Notes: generated by a model not told the origin, from the sequence alone. Shown: positions 8,437 to 16,622, counted from the stretch's first letter. The stretch is 64,000 bases of DNA from Vibrio sp. YMD68 (GCF_029958905.1 NZ_CP124613.1:930001-994000); one strand, 5' to 3'. Program-made: numbers and translations.

Positions 8437-8442
8437 TTAAAT
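8318..8442 (+). repeat. attC site, beta type
   Basis: Left arm TCTTAAC 8318-8324, right core GTTAAAT 8436-8442. Cut point 8436/8437. Confidence 0.94.
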
Positions 8443-8500
8443 GGCCTCGAATTCAAAAGTTATCGTAATAATGTTGTGCGTTTTTTAAAAAAAGTTACTA

Positions 8501-8528
8501 ATTGCTTTATATTAAGCTTGTAAGCAAT
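8501..8528 (+). promoter_or_regulatory. Inverted repeat with -10-like box upstream of the 8559 gene
   Basis: Arms ATTGCTT (8501-8507) and AAGCAAT (8522-8528) flank a TATATT hexamer at 8508-8513. This could be a promoter with an overlapping operator. No convincing -35 is seen. Confidence 0.35.
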
Positions 8529-8558
8529 GATGCTTATCTTATTAAAAGGAATTACTCA

Positions 8559-8825
8559 ATGGCTGTTACATTAATTAGCGATACTACGAAAACCTTTTTT
8601 ACTTCTTCTAGTATGGCTTATGAAAAGCTTAAGAATGACAAAGAGGCACTTGTGCGACACGCTTTGAACAGTGTTGTAAAGCATGGTACTCAGAAGGAGA
8701 AGGGGCCTAAAATTATTCACATGTGCCGGCAGTCTGACGTGCGCGTTTATACTACAAAAGAAACTCGAGCTCAGGACATTGCGAATCTAGTTGCAGAAGG
8801 CTATTCAAAGCTCACCACTCGTTAG
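8559..8825 (+). CDS. Small unknown protein
   Basis: ATG 8559 follows AAGGA at 8546-8550 with eight bases spacing, which decides this start over an upstream in-frame codon at 8502. The 88-residue product is basic and soluble, starts MAVTLISDTT, and has a lysine-rich centre (KHGTQKEKGPK). I recognise no family. The leader from the cassette head to the start is unusually long (122 bp) and contains the inverted repeat at 8501-8528, so the gene may carry its own regulated promoter. Confidence 0.75.
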   Translation: MAVTLISDTTKTFFTSSSMAYEKLKNDKEALVRHALNSVVKHGTQKEKGPKIIHMCRQSDVRVYTTKETRAQDIANLVAEGYSKLTTR

Positions 8826-8856
8826 TTTATTAAAAACTTGAGCAAGGAGAAGAGCC

Positions 8857-8984
8857 ATTTAACAATCAATTTAAATGGGATTCACAACGCTTGGCATTTT
8901 TGCTTCTACTTCAAATTTAGTGTTTATGGCACAATGCTTTAGGTAGGGTGGTAGCGTTGTTCACCCCTTAATTGGGCGTTATGT
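8857..8984 (+). repeat. attC site, alpha type
   Basis: Left arm ATTTAAC 8857-8863, right core GTTATGT 8978-8984. Head TTAAATGGC matches tail GCCATTTAA. Cut point 8978/8979. Confidence 0.95.
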
Positions 8985-8997
8985 GAATGGAGGTACA

Positions 8998-9378
8998 ATG
9001 CGATTATTTCATTTAACTTTAGCTTGGTTGTTATTAGGTTTGTCACTTAATGTAATTGCGCAGCCTAAGGTTGTAAACGAAGTCGAGAGTGAAGCACCCA
9101 GTCAAATATCTATTTGGGCGCAACACGTACATGACACCATTCAAAACAACTTGGTGCTTGAAGATAATTTCAAAGGGCAACAAGTTAGATATCAAGTAAG
9201 TATCGATATATTGGGTAATGTTACTAAAACTAAAATATTGAGCAGTACAGGGAATGCTCAGTTAGAAAAGAGTGTTAAAGTGGCGATTTTGTTGGCGGCT
9301 CCTTTTGACTTGTCATTTATAGGTGAAGATGAATTTGTTCAAATCCAAACGTTCAACATCACTATTGCCCCTGAATAA
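8998..9378 (+). CDS. Secreted protein with TonB/TolA C-terminal-like domain
   Basis: The 126-residue protein begins with a signal peptide (MRLF, hydrophobic core LAWLLLGLSL, likely cleavage after VIA). The rest resembles the C-terminal domain of TonB/TolA energy transducers: VRYQVSIDILGNV, then KTKILSSTGNAQLEKSV, then ILLAAPFDL. The usual membrane anchor and long proline-rich linker are absent, so this is a stand-alone periplasmic domain. ATG 8998 is chosen because GGAGG lies five bases upstream; the GTG at 8983 lies in the attC core. A decoy or colicin/phage-interference role is conceivable but is speculation. Confidence 0.78.
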   Translation: MRLFHLTLAWLLLGLSLNVIAQPKVVNEVESEAPSQISIWAQHVHDTIQNNLVLEDNFKGQQVRYQVSIDILGNVTKTKILSSTGNAQLEKSVKVAILLAAPFDLSFIGEDEFVQIQTFNITIAPE

Positions 9379-9381
9379 TTC

Positions 9382-9509
9382 ACATAACAAAGCGTTTAAG
9401 ACGGATTCCCAACGCTTGGCATTTTTGGTTTGATTCAGCTTTAGTGTTTACGGCACAATGGTTTAGGTGTGGTGGTCTGCGTTGCTCACCACTTAACGCG
9501 GCGTTAGGC
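9382..9509 (+). repeat. attC site, alpha variant
   Basis: Left arm ACATAAC 9382-9388, right core GTTAGGC 9503-9509; right side CTTAACGCGGCGTTA. Head/tail match TTATGTGAAT with ATTCACATAA. Cut point 9503/9504. Confidence 0.95.
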
Positions 9510-9530
9510 ATCAAAGTTACGAGGAAAAAT

Positions 9531-10640
9531 ATGTCAGATTTAGATAATACCATTCAAGATGGTTTCAATATAGAAACTACTAAAGATAAAGAGCTTGGTA
9601 TTGCGTTTAGCTCATTGAAAATAGCTTTAAAATCGTACTTTTCTACGTATCAGTGTTTTAAAGGCAATTTAACAGTGCTGTCTCAGGGTAACCTTGAACA
9701 AGAGCAAATCGACTACCATCACCATGATACTTATTGTGAGCTTTGTACTGAAACTCTTATTCACTTTCAGCACTTCTTTGAACTTGCATGTAAGAAAATA
9801 CTAAAAGATGAGCATCCATTATTAGCAGACGTGGCATTAACTAAGCCAGTGGTCCTATATAAATTGTTAAACAGTCAGCAATTATCTGAACAAGAGACGA
9901 ACAGTTTGCGATCAATTGAGTTTAGTGAAGCTATATCTAGACTTGATGATTTGATAAAAAGTGGACAGTTCCCAAACTCAACAAGTTTGCAGTTTATTCG
10001 AGATCATAAAAATACATTAATTAAGATTAATGCGTTAAGAAATCGACTTTGGCATCGCGGTGTATATGTCTTACGTTACCCATCATTAGACAAGCTCATA
10101 TGTAAATATGTCTTACCATTACTGCATAGTTTTCTAAATTTGCCTGCTTTCAAAGGTCAAGAGTTGCTGTGGAAGTATAAACCCCTCGAGTGTGGTGTGG
10201 ATCCGTTGTCTGAACTGATCGCTGTCTATAGTTCAGAAGCTATAGATTTAAAAAAAGTGGCATTTATTAAGGAGATTGGTCGTGCTGCTTACAACAACCC
10301 ATTAATGAAGTTAAAAATGACGTCCCAAAAGGTGCTTAAGGGGTTCGCTGACATTTATGATAATAAGCACATCCAACGAGCGATACGAATTTCAGAAACA
10401 GAAGCAAGGCAAGAATATGCATCTATTCTGAATTGTCCTGTTTGTGGTGTTAAATCATTAGTGCTATATACCGAATCAGAGATGGAGTATGACGAAGAAG
10501 AGATGCTTTCTAATGGGTACACATACACTGATCGTGTGATTTGTGAGTGTTGTCAATTATCATTACGTAGTGATTTTGAAAATGCCACACAATATGGTTT
10601 AAAAAATATCGAAGACTTTTGGATATATAAAAGAGTTTAA
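9531..10640 (+). CDS. HEPN-like protein with C-terminal zinc ribbon
   Basis: The start is ATG 9531 after GAGGA, inside the cassette that begins at 9504; the longer open frame upstream runs through the attC and is not used. The 369-residue protein is mostly helical. Residues 170-175 read RNRLWH within INALRNRLWHRG, fitting the Rx4-6H active-site motif of HEPN ribonucleases. The C-terminus holds a four-cysteine zinc ribbon, CPVC at 302-305 and CECC at 338-341. HEPN proteins are common in toxin-antitoxin and phage-defence systems, where they cut RNA. No partner gene is in the cassette, so any antidote would have to be built in or elsewhere. The family call is inference from motif and fold pattern. 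Confidence 0.72.
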   Translation: MSDLDNTIQDGFNIETTKDKELGIAFSSLKIALKSYFSTYQCFKGNLTVLSQGNLEQEQIDYHHHDTYCELCTETLIHFQHFFELACKKILKDEHPLLADVALTKPVVLYKLLNSQQLSEQETNSLRSIEFSEAISRLDDLIKSGQFPNSTSLQFIRDHKNTLIKINALRNRLWHRGVYVLRYPSLDKLICKYVLPLLHSFLNLPAFKGQELLWKYKPLECGVDPLSELIAVYSSEAIDLKKVAFIKEIGRAAYNNPLMKLKMTSQKVLKGFADIYDNKHIQRAIRISETEARQEYASILNCPVCGVKSLVLYTESEMEYDEEEMLSNGYTYTDRVICECCQLSLRSDFENATQYGLKNIEDFWIYKRV

Positions 10641-10652
10641 GTAGTGAAAAAT

Positions 10653-10781
10653 GCCTAACAAGCAATTTAAGAGGGATTCACAACGCTCGGCATTTTTGCT
10701 TCTACTTCAAATTTAGTGTTTATGGCACAATGCTTTAGGTTTAGGTGGCAGCGTTGTTCACCCCTTAATTAGGCGTTATGT
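10653..10781 (+). repeat. attC site, alpha type
   Basis: Left arm GCCTAAC 10653-10659, right core GTTATGT 10775-10781. Head TTAGGCAT matches tail ATGCCTAA. Cut point 10775/10776. Confidence 0.95.
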
Positions 10782-10820
10782 GCCATACGGTATGAACCAA
10801 CAGTATTGAGTATAGGTGCC

Positions 10821-11330
10821 ATGTTTATTACTAGACTGTACATGTTATTAAGCCCCTTTAAGGTGGCAAAATACAGAAAGTTATTTATTAACAATTATAT
10901 AGGTGATTTTCATTATGATACTTTTGATCGCGCACCCATACGTATGGATTTGCTAGAAAAAATCGTATCGATAGCCTACAGCATATTTATTGATCACTAT
11001 AGAGGTCGTAATTTTCAGGAAGAGCTATTGTTCAATGAAATAGAAGTTCATGAGTTTAATTCTTCAAAGCGATTTAAACACGATTTTAGAGAAGATGAGA
11101 TCTTAAAGAATAAACTAAAAGAAAACCTTTCTAAACTCAAGGAAGAACACCTTGTTTCAGATGAGAAAATGAATAAATTGCTTGTTGCGATTTGGGCTGG
11201 TTTCTTGAAGTATAGAATAGTTGGTGTTTATACAGAGCTTATTTATCATGATTCAATAAAAGTAACTTGGTCAAAATCTGTTACTTTTGAAACAAATAAG
11301 AAAGAAAATGAAATTAGCGATATCTGGTAA
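10821..11330 (+). CDS. Unknown cassette protein
   Basis: I start the gene at ATG 10821, where AGGTG sits five bases upstream; a TTG at 10806 is in frame but weaker. The 169-residue product has a basic N-terminus (LLSPFKVAKYRK), a central charged helical part (residues about 85-120, rich in Lys and Glu) and ends with short strands. There is no signal peptide and no recognised domain. The cassette head TTATGTGCC matches its tail GGCACATAA over nine bases, so the cassette is intact. The function is unknown. Confidence 0.75.
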   Translation: MFITRLYMLLSPFKVAKYRKLFINNYIGDFHYDTFDRAPIRMDLLEKIVSIAYSIFIDHYRGRNFQEELLFNEIEVHEFNSSKRFKHDFREDEILKNKLKENLSKLKEEHLVSDEKMNKLLVAIWAGFLKYRIVGVYTELIYHDSIKVTWSKSVTFETNKKENEISDIW

Positions 11331-11344
11331 CCTCAATCCAAGGC

Positions 11345-11469
11345 ACATAACAAACTGCTCAAACGGACAAATAAACGCGTGGCATTTTTGGTCTGGTTGG
11401 CTAAAGTGTTTACGGTATTAGTTTTTAAGTTAAGTGGTTGTTTATTTGCCGCTTAGCAGGGCGTTAAGC
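11345..11469 (+). repeat. attC site, beta type
   Basis: Left arm ACATAAC 11345-11351, right core GTTAAGC 11463-11469. Shows that beta sites also serve gene cassettes. Cut point 11463/11464. Confidence 0.95.
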
Positions 11470-11492
11470 TTACAAAAATATTATGGTGAAAA

Positions 11493-12443
11493 ATGAAATA
11501 TCCAGGTCAACCGGCAGACGCTCCTAGTTGGTATAGAGATCGTGGTCAATCCCACATTGAAGCTGAATTTAGTAAAGAACTAAATGAGCTTGCTGATTTA
11601 ATTGAAAGTGAGCAATGGTTTGGCGACAAAGCAAAGCATGCAAGATATAGGGTGGATTTCATTCTTAGAGATGCTCGTTTGATTATTGAGTTGGATGGGC
11701 ACGCATATCACTCTTCTCCAGAGCAATTAGAAAAAGACGCAATAAGGCAACGATATTTAACAAGGTCAGGTTATACGGTTATTCGTTTCACGGGACGTGA
11801 GATCAATAGAGACGCGAAAGGCTGTGTCGATGAAGTTAGAACAATATACCGTGAAAGAATGCAACGAGAGCCAGTTAAGTATCGAGCAATGTATATCGAT
11901 TATAGGTTTTTCTACCAAGAACGCATGAAAGCCATTAACTTTTTCAGAAAAATCAATCCCGAGAAAACATTGACATTACCATCAATTGATCAAGTGATTC
12001 CTCATGCCATCGAGTGGTTGTATGAAAAGTCCTTTATTACTGCTTTTATATTCCATCTCCCTGAAGATGGATATGAAATTGAGCATTTAAATGGTTTAAC
12101 TCTTGATTATGAAAAGGGCGAAGTGAGAATAAATACGATCTCCGAGGAGTGGTATAGTCTTGAACTCGGAGAACATATGCTTAGGTTCGCTCATTTGTTC
12201 GATGAGTTTCTTGTTATCGCTGATGATCCTGTTTATGTATCGCCATTATTGAGTGTGCTCCCTAATGAAATGAGCGTAGACAAACTTGGAGATATAGAAT
12301 TTAGTTATATTGGAAATGGTAAGTTACTTCGACGAGGTAATAACGAAACATCGTATATTGGTTCTGATCTAGTTAGAGTTAAGTGGCAAAATGTTTGGTA
12401 TGTCCTTGGAGCCGCTATGGGGTTGAGCATATACGAAATGTAA
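11493..12443 (+). CDS. DUF559 (VSR-like PD-(D/E)XK) nuclease-fold protein
   Basis: The N-terminal half carries the DUF559 signature: RYRVDFILRD with Asp55, LIIELDGHAYH with Glu66 and Asp68, then YLTRSGYTVIRFTGREI. This is the PD-(D/E)XK-like core shared with very-short-patch repair endonucleases, so single-strand or mismatch nicking is the likely chemistry. The C-terminal 170 residues (about 145-316) are not recognised and may bind a partner or target. The start at ATG 11493 is the first in the cassette, though the ribosome site is only a weak GGTG. Possible roles are DNA repair or defence. Confidence 0.82.
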   Translation: MKYPGQPADAPSWYRDRGQSHIEAEFSKELNELADLIESEQWFGDKAKHARYRVDFILRDARLIIELDGHAYHSSPEQLEKDAIRQRYLTRSGYTVIRFTGREINRDAKGCVDEVRTIYRERMQREPVKYRAMYIDYRFFYQERMKAINFFRKINPEKTLTLPSIDQVIPHAIEWLYEKSFITAFIFHLPEDGYEIEHLNGLTLDYEKGEVRINTISEEWYSLELGEHMLRFAHLFDEFLVIADDPVYVSPLLSVLPNEMSVDKLGDIEFSYIGNGKLLRRGNNETSYIGSDLVRVKWQNVWYVLGAAMGLSIYEM

Positions 12444-12569
12444 GCTTAACAAACTGTTTAAGAGTGATTCGCAACGCGTGGCATTTTTACTATGCGTTGC
12501 GTCTAGTGTTTAAGGTGGTATGCGGTGGCTTTGGTATTGCGTTGCTCACACCTTAACAGGGCGTTATAC
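12444..12569 (+). repeat. attC site, epsilon type
   Basis: Left arm GCTTAAC 12444-12450, right core GTTATAC 12563-12569. Head TTAAGCTTACA matches tail TGTAAGCTTAA over 11 bases. Cut point 12563/12564. Confidence 0.95.
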
Positions 12570-12589
12570 AAATAAAAGGAGGTAATCCG

Positions 12590-12910
12590 ATGCGGCTTTA
12601 TGTAAAAGATCGTCAAACAGGGAAGAAAACATACCTTCAGAATACGGCTAATTCTCGGAAAGAACTAGCTCAAAGGTTAGGCTCTAATCGCCTAAAGGTA
12701 AATGATAAGGTCTATTCTGTTAATTCGGTTACGGCGGAGTCTGACAATAAGACAGCTCCAGCCATGGCTATTGGTGGAGTTATTGGAGTCATGGGTGGTG
12801 TTCCAGGAGTATTACTTGGCGGGCTAATTGGCGGTTTGCTTGGGAAAAGTAACGATGATGAAGATACTAAAAAGGTAAACGAATTTAATAGGAGTCATAA
12901 TGTTTCCTAA
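12590..12910 (+). CDS. Glycine-zipper small protein, first of a two-gene cassette
   Basis: ATG 12590 follows a near-perfect AGGAGG ribosome site. The 106-residue product has a basic N-terminal half (residues 1-50, RLYVKDRQTGKKTY) and a hydrophobic glycine-rich segment, roughly residues 60-88, with repeated GG(x)xxG spacing (AIGGVIGVMGG, LLGGLIGGLLG). This is typical of membrane-inserting glycine zippers. The C-terminus is charged. It overlaps the next gene by 11 bases, so the two are probably translationally coupled and work together at the membrane. I know no described pair of this kind. Confidence 0.8.
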   Translation: MRLYVKDRQTGKKTYLQNTANSRKELAQRLGSNRLKVNDKVYSVNSVTAESDNKTAPAMAIGGVIGVMGGVPGVLLGGLIGGLLGKSNDDEDTKKVNEFNRSHNVS

Positions 12911-13391
12911 ATTCAACCTTCGACTAGTCGGTGTCCTCATCACCTTAGTCATAATAGCTGTTACCTATATAACTGATCAGAAATATTATAATGAGACGAT
13001 ACGCTCAGTCTTGGAATGGAAGCATTTGAATATAAGTATTTGGTTTGGTTGCTTCATCTGTTTTGTATTGCATTATCTGTCAGCTAAGAGCTCAAATTCC
13101 GAATATGCAGGGCTTATATACAAGCAGTTTGGTATTTTTGCTGATTCAGCTTTTGCTGCAATCACTTATGGTTTGGCGATGACAACATCCGCGTCAATTT
13201 TAAAAGGTGTTTACGTTCAACAGTTTTTCGGCGATGTTGTGTATTTCAACCATTTTGAATCCCTAGACATTTATTCAATGTTAGTTGTATGTTTATTTTT
13301 ATTAGGTTATTCATTTTGGTCATGCACTCGTGCTGCTTGGGAGGCAATTATTTTTAGTAGCGCAGAAAAAGCTGAGGCAGTGTACGACTAA
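12900..13391 (+). CDS. Integral membrane protein coupled to a glycine-zipper protein
   Basis: The start ATG 12900 overlaps the previous gene and has AGGAG just upstream within that gene. The 163-residue protein has about four hydrophobic segments: near residues 9-24, 46-61, 75-100 and 122-142. The C-terminus carries SFWSCTRAAWEA and a charged tail. No enzyme motif is visible. The pairing with a glycine-zipper protein in a single cassette suggests a two-component membrane module (a pore and its immunity, or a paired channel), which is inference only. Confidence 0.8.
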   Translation: MFPKFNLRLVGVLITLVIIAVTYITDQKYYNETIRSVLEWKHLNISIWFGCFICFVLHYLSAKSSNSEYAGLIYKQFGIFADSAFAAITYGLAMTTSASILKGVYVQQFFGDVVYFNHFESLDIYSMLVVCLFLLGYSFWSCTRAAWEAIIFSSAEKAEAVYD

Positions 13392-13397
13392 TTATTT

Positions 13398-13524
13398 GTA
13401 TAACAAGGCGTTTAAGACGGATTCCCAACGCTCGGCATTTTCAGTTTGATTCAGCTTAGGTGATTACGGCACAATGGGTTAGTGTGGTGGTCTGCGTTGC
13501 TCACCACTTAACGCGGCGTTAGTC
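13398..13524 (+). repeat. attC site, alpha variant
   Basis: Left arm GTATAAC 13398-13404, right core GTTAGTC 13518-13524. Head TTATACAAAT matches tail ATTTGTATAA. Cut point 13518/13519. Confidence 0.95.
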
Positions 13525-13862
13525 GTTTAATGCTTTGAAAGGTTTTAAGGTTAAAGTTGGTTCAGTAACTTTCGCCGTATTGTTTTACTGGCAACGTTTT
13601 TGGGCGCTACTGGATCGCATGATGTTAATGTTCAATTTAGGGTGCTTCGTTTGGCCGAGTAAAATGCAAAGCCTTGCACTATGTAGGTTCTACAAATATC
13701 GTGCACTGGTTTTAGTAACGAGAGCTTGTGCTAATAATCAGCATTCAATGGCAAAGCCACCGACTAACAAGTTAATCAAGTGGACTTATCAACGCTGGGC
13801 ACTCTCGGCTTGGAGTCTGATAGGCTCGGTAAAGTCAGTGGTTACAGCCACTTATTAAAGCG
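13519..13862 (+). repeat. Cassette family 2 copy c, no convincing gene
   Basis: Cassette of 344 bp. The 107-codon frame from TTG 13535 to 13858 is open, as in copy a, but continues through the attC and is stopped in copies b and d. Confidence 0.8.
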
Positions 13863-13868
13863 TTAAGA
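13762..13868 (+). repeat. attC site, gamma type
   Basis: Left arm GACTAAC 13762-13768, right core GTTAAGA 13862-13868. Cut point 13862/13863. Confidence 0.92.
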
Positions 13869-14370
13869 CTCGCTGTGATTTTTTGGCTAGATAGTTCTGT
13901 AATCGGCCACTTTAAGTATGTCTTACTTTGAAATTTGGGCGGTTATGCGGCTTTCACTATTTGCGCTGTAAAAGCCAGTTTGGGCGTAATCCAAAGTTTA
14001 GCGGTTACCGTTTTGAAGCGCGTTTCTCGAACCGATGGTTTCTATCTGCTCACAAACTCTCATCGTACTCGTAGAGTTAGATTTCCCCGCAGTTCATTAT
14101 TGAACGCGTGAATTCAGTGGGCGGCTTGTTGTCTCTGTGCATATCGGGTTTTGTGGGTCACCGCTTGTGAGTGTTTCGTTTGAAATCGGTATGGTCGTTT
14201 AGCGGTGTTGTTGAGTTGTGTCATTGGCCGTTGACTACAGTGCTAATCCGAAGTCGGCTTTCAAAGCAAGTCTTAACAAATTACTCAAGTGGACGCTCAA
14301 ACGCTTGGCACTCTCGGCCTGGAGTTTGGTATGCTTGGTGAATTCAGTGGCAGCGCCACTTAGTAAGGCG
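13863..14370 (+). repeat. Gene-less cassette, family 1 copy G
   Basis: Family 1 copy of 508 bp with a gamma attC, like copy B. The RCKSQFGRNP frame carries stops in the segment CTCGTAGAGTTAGA near 14069-14082. Confidence 0.88.
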
Positions 14371-14376
14371 TTAAGA
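14271..14376 (+). repeat. attC site, gamma type
   Basis: Left arm TCTTAAC 14271-14277, right core GTTAAGA 14370-14376. Cut point 14370/14371. Confidence 0.93.
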
Positions 14377-14894
14377 CTCGCTGTGATTTTTTGGCTAGAT
14401 ATTTCTGCAATCGGCCACTTTAAGTATGTCGTACTGTGAAATTTAGGCGGTTATGTGGCTTTCACTATTTGCGCTGTAAAAGCCAGTTTGGGCGTAATCC
14501 AAAGTTTAGCAGCAACCGTCTAAAATGTAGCTCTCGAACCGTTGTTTCTATCTGCTCACAAACTCTCATCGTACTCGTTGAGGCTAGTTTTTCCGCAGTT
14601 CATAATTGAACGCGTTAATTCAGTGGGCGGCTTGTTATCTAAGTGCATATCGGGTTTCGTGGGTCACCGCCCTTGAGTGTTTCGTTTGAAGTCGCTATGG
14701 TCGTTTAGCGGTGATTTCAGCTTTATCATTGGCCGTTCACTACAGTTTCAATGCAAAGTCGGTTTTCAAAGCAAGTCTTAACAAACTGCTCAAACGGACA
14801 AATAAACGCGTGGCATTTTTGGTTTGGTTGGCTATTGTGTTTACGGTATCAATTTTAAGTTCAGTGGCGAGTTTATTTGCCGCTTAGCAGGGCG
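14371..14894 (+). repeat. Gene-less cassette, family 1 copy H
   Basis: Family 1 copy of 524 bp with a more divergent centre (AGCAACCGTCTAAAATGTAG near 14509-14530) that breaks the small frame. Beta attC at the end. Confidence 0.87.
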
Positions 14895-14900
14895 TTATGT
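14776..14900 (+). repeat. attC site, beta type
   Basis: Left arm TCTTAAC 14776-14782, right core GTTATGT 14894-14900. Cut point 14894/14895. Confidence 0.94.
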
Positions 14901-15320
14901 TTACTTGTATTTAAAGGGCTTAAAGGGCTTAAAGGTCTTAGGCTCTAGTTCTTTGTCCCTCCGGCAGTCCGTCCCTAGTAGACTCAGCAAATCCGCATTG
15001 TCGGCTTAAATTCTTGAACCTCTCAGGCCGTAAAATATGCCAATGTTCGTGGGTTGCTTCATTGGGCAGGGAAGTGGAATTAGTCGTGTCAGGTTGGTCG
15101 CCTTTGGCGGTCAAATTGGTTTAAACCTTGTGGTTTGGTTCAGAAAACTGGTCTGAAACAGCAGTTCTTTCTCAAGTAAATCATGTATTTGTGGTAAAAC
15201 ATAACAAGCAATTTAAGAGGGATTCACAACGCTCGGCATTTTTGCTTCTACTTCAAATTTAGTGTTTATGGCACAATGCCTTAGGTTGGTGGGAGGCGTT
15301 GTTCACCCCTTAATTGGGCG
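14895..15320 (+). repeat. Gene-less cassette, family 3 copy a (internally deleted)
   Basis: Cassette of 426 bp headed TTATGTTTACTTG. Compared with copies b and c it lacks about 155 bp in the middle; the junction lies at a GGTTGCTTCATTG repeat. GGGCTTAAA is also duplicated near the head. No frame is conserved among the three copies. Confidence 0.85.
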
Positions 15321-15326
15321 TTATGT
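15199..15326 (+). repeat. attC site, alpha type
   Basis: Left arm ACATAAC 15199-15205, right core GTTATGT 15320-15326. Cut point 15320/15321. Confidence 0.95.
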
Positions 15327-15900
15327 TTACTTGTATTTCAAAGGCTTAAATGTCTTAGGCTCTAGTTCTTTGTCCCTCAGGCAATTCGTCCCTAGTAGAC
15401 TCAGCAAATCAGTGTTGTCGGCCTAAATTCTTGAATCCCTCAGCCCGTAAAACATGCCAATGTTCGTGGGTTGCTTCATTGTCAGGTCGTGGCGCTTGGC
15501 TTCTTGTTTAATTGGCTCAAAGTCGCTTCTAAGTTCTAAGCCAATTAGCATTTCAGCTTGGCAGTTGCCTCAGCAATTCAGCATTGTTTTACGCTTTGGT
15601 TGGAAAGATAGGGTGTTTGCTGAAGCTAAGTCGGGTTGCCTCATTGGAAAGGGAAGTGGAAATACACGTTTTAGGTTGGTCGCCTTTGGCGGCCAAGTTG
15701 GTTCTGACCTTGTGGTTGGGTTCAGAAAATTGATATGAAATCGCAGTTCTTTCTCAATAAAGTCAGTAACTTGTGGTAAAACATAACAAACAATTCAACA
15801 GTGATTCGCAACGCTTGGCGCTCTCACTTCGGGTTGAGCTAAGTGTTTACGGCGCAGTATTCAAGTTCAGTGTATGCGCTGCTCACACGTTAATTGGGCG
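15321..15900 (+). repeat. Gene-less cassette, family 3 copy b (full length)
   Basis: Cassette of 580 bp. The longest frames in copies b and c lie in different registers and do not encode similar proteins, so this is treated as non-coding or decayed. Confidence 0.85.
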
Positions 15901-15906
15901 TTATAC
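15781..15906 (+). repeat. attC site, alpha variant
   Basis: Left arm ACATAAC 15781-15787, right core GTTATAC 15900-15906. Cut point 15900/15901. Confidence 0.94.
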
Positions 15907-15911
15907 CGCAA

Positions 15912-16205
15912 TCAGTCATCTAACCTTTTCATGGCTTTAAGGTAAACATCGCTACGTTCGCGTTTTCCAACTGCTAGGACGGTTACGATAATTACATCGT
16001 CTTCAACCTTGTAGACGAGACGGTAGCCCGATTGACGCAACTTAATTTTATACATGTTGTCAGCTCCAGAAAGTTTTGAAGCCGGAACATGTGGGTTATC
16101 TAAGCGCTCGATCAGCTTTTTCTTAAATTGTTGTTGCAGAGTAGAACCAAGCTTTTTCCACTCTTTGAGGGCGCTCTTTTTAAAGTCGAGTTTATAGGTC
16201 ATCAA
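15912..16205 (-). CDS. relE: RelE-type toxin (ribosome-dependent mRNA endonuclease)
   Basis: The 97-residue protein is a typical RelE/ParE-superfamily toxin: LDFKKSALKEWKKLG at the start, ASKLSGADNMYKIKLRQSGYRLVYKV in the middle and VIIVTVLAVGKRERSDVY at the end, including the basic Lys/Arg residues used to bind and cut ribosome-bound mRNA. It overlaps the upstream antitoxin by 14 bases and is read opposite to the array, as is common for integron toxin-antitoxin cassettes with their own promoter. The likely role is stabilising the array or growth control under stress. Confidence 0.95.
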   Translation of the reverse strand: MMTYKLDFKKSALKEWKKLGSTLQQQFKKKLIERLDNPHVPASKLSGADNMYKIKLRQSGYRLVYKVEDDVIIVTVLAVGKRERSDVYLKAMKRLDD

Positions 16206-16440
16206 TATTTACCGAAATGCTCTCTTCAGATTCACGCTCTTTAGCGATAGCTAGTAGTTCAAGATCTTCGAGTCTGTCCATCATCATTTCGTAAGCTTCG
16301 GCAGGTACGCAATAAAATGCTGGTTCATTTCGGTTTAATACAGCAACAGGTTCGCCGTAAGCGCTAGTTGCAACTTTCATAGGGTTAGCTTTCAACTCAG
16401 TAATGCTTGCAGCAACATCGGCCAAAATTCTAGTGGTCAT
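16192..16440 (-). CDS. relB: RelB/Phd-type antitoxin
   Basis: The 82-residue antitoxin begins MTTRILADVAASITELKANP, a Phd/YefM-type DNA-binding N-terminus. It has the conserved centre LNRNEPAFYCVPAEAYEMM and an acidic C-terminus (ERESEESISVNIDDL) that would wrap and block the RelE toxin. It precedes and overlaps the toxin gene, the standard order. Autorepression of the pair is expected from the family. The start is the only ATG in a suitable position, about 60 bases inside the cassette end. Confidence 0.94.
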   Translation of the reverse strand: MTTRILADVAASITELKANPMKVATSAYGEPVAVLNRNEPAFYCVPAEAYEMMMDRLEDLELLAIAKERESEESISVNIDDL

Positions 16441-16494
16441 ATAATCGGTCTCTTAAGTGGTCTTTATGTTGGTCATTTTAGCCTCAATCAAGCG

Positions 16495-16622
16495 GTATAA
16501 CAATCAATTTAAGAGGGATTCACAACGCTTGGCATTTTTTGCTTCTACTTCAAATTTGGTGTTTATGGCACAATGTTTAGGTTGGGTGGAGGCGTTGTTC
16601 ACCCCTTAATTGGGCGTTATGT
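16495..16622 (+). repeat. attC site, alpha type
   Basis: Left arm GTATAAC 16495-16501, right core GTTATGT 16616-16622. Head TTATACCGC matches tail GCGGTATAA. Cut point 16616/16617. Confidence 0.95.

Noticed and set aside
15454..15738. 94-codon frame in family 3 copy b and 96-codon frame in copy c (16767-17057)
   Set aside because: The two frames are in different registers and encode unrelated peptides despite similar DNA.
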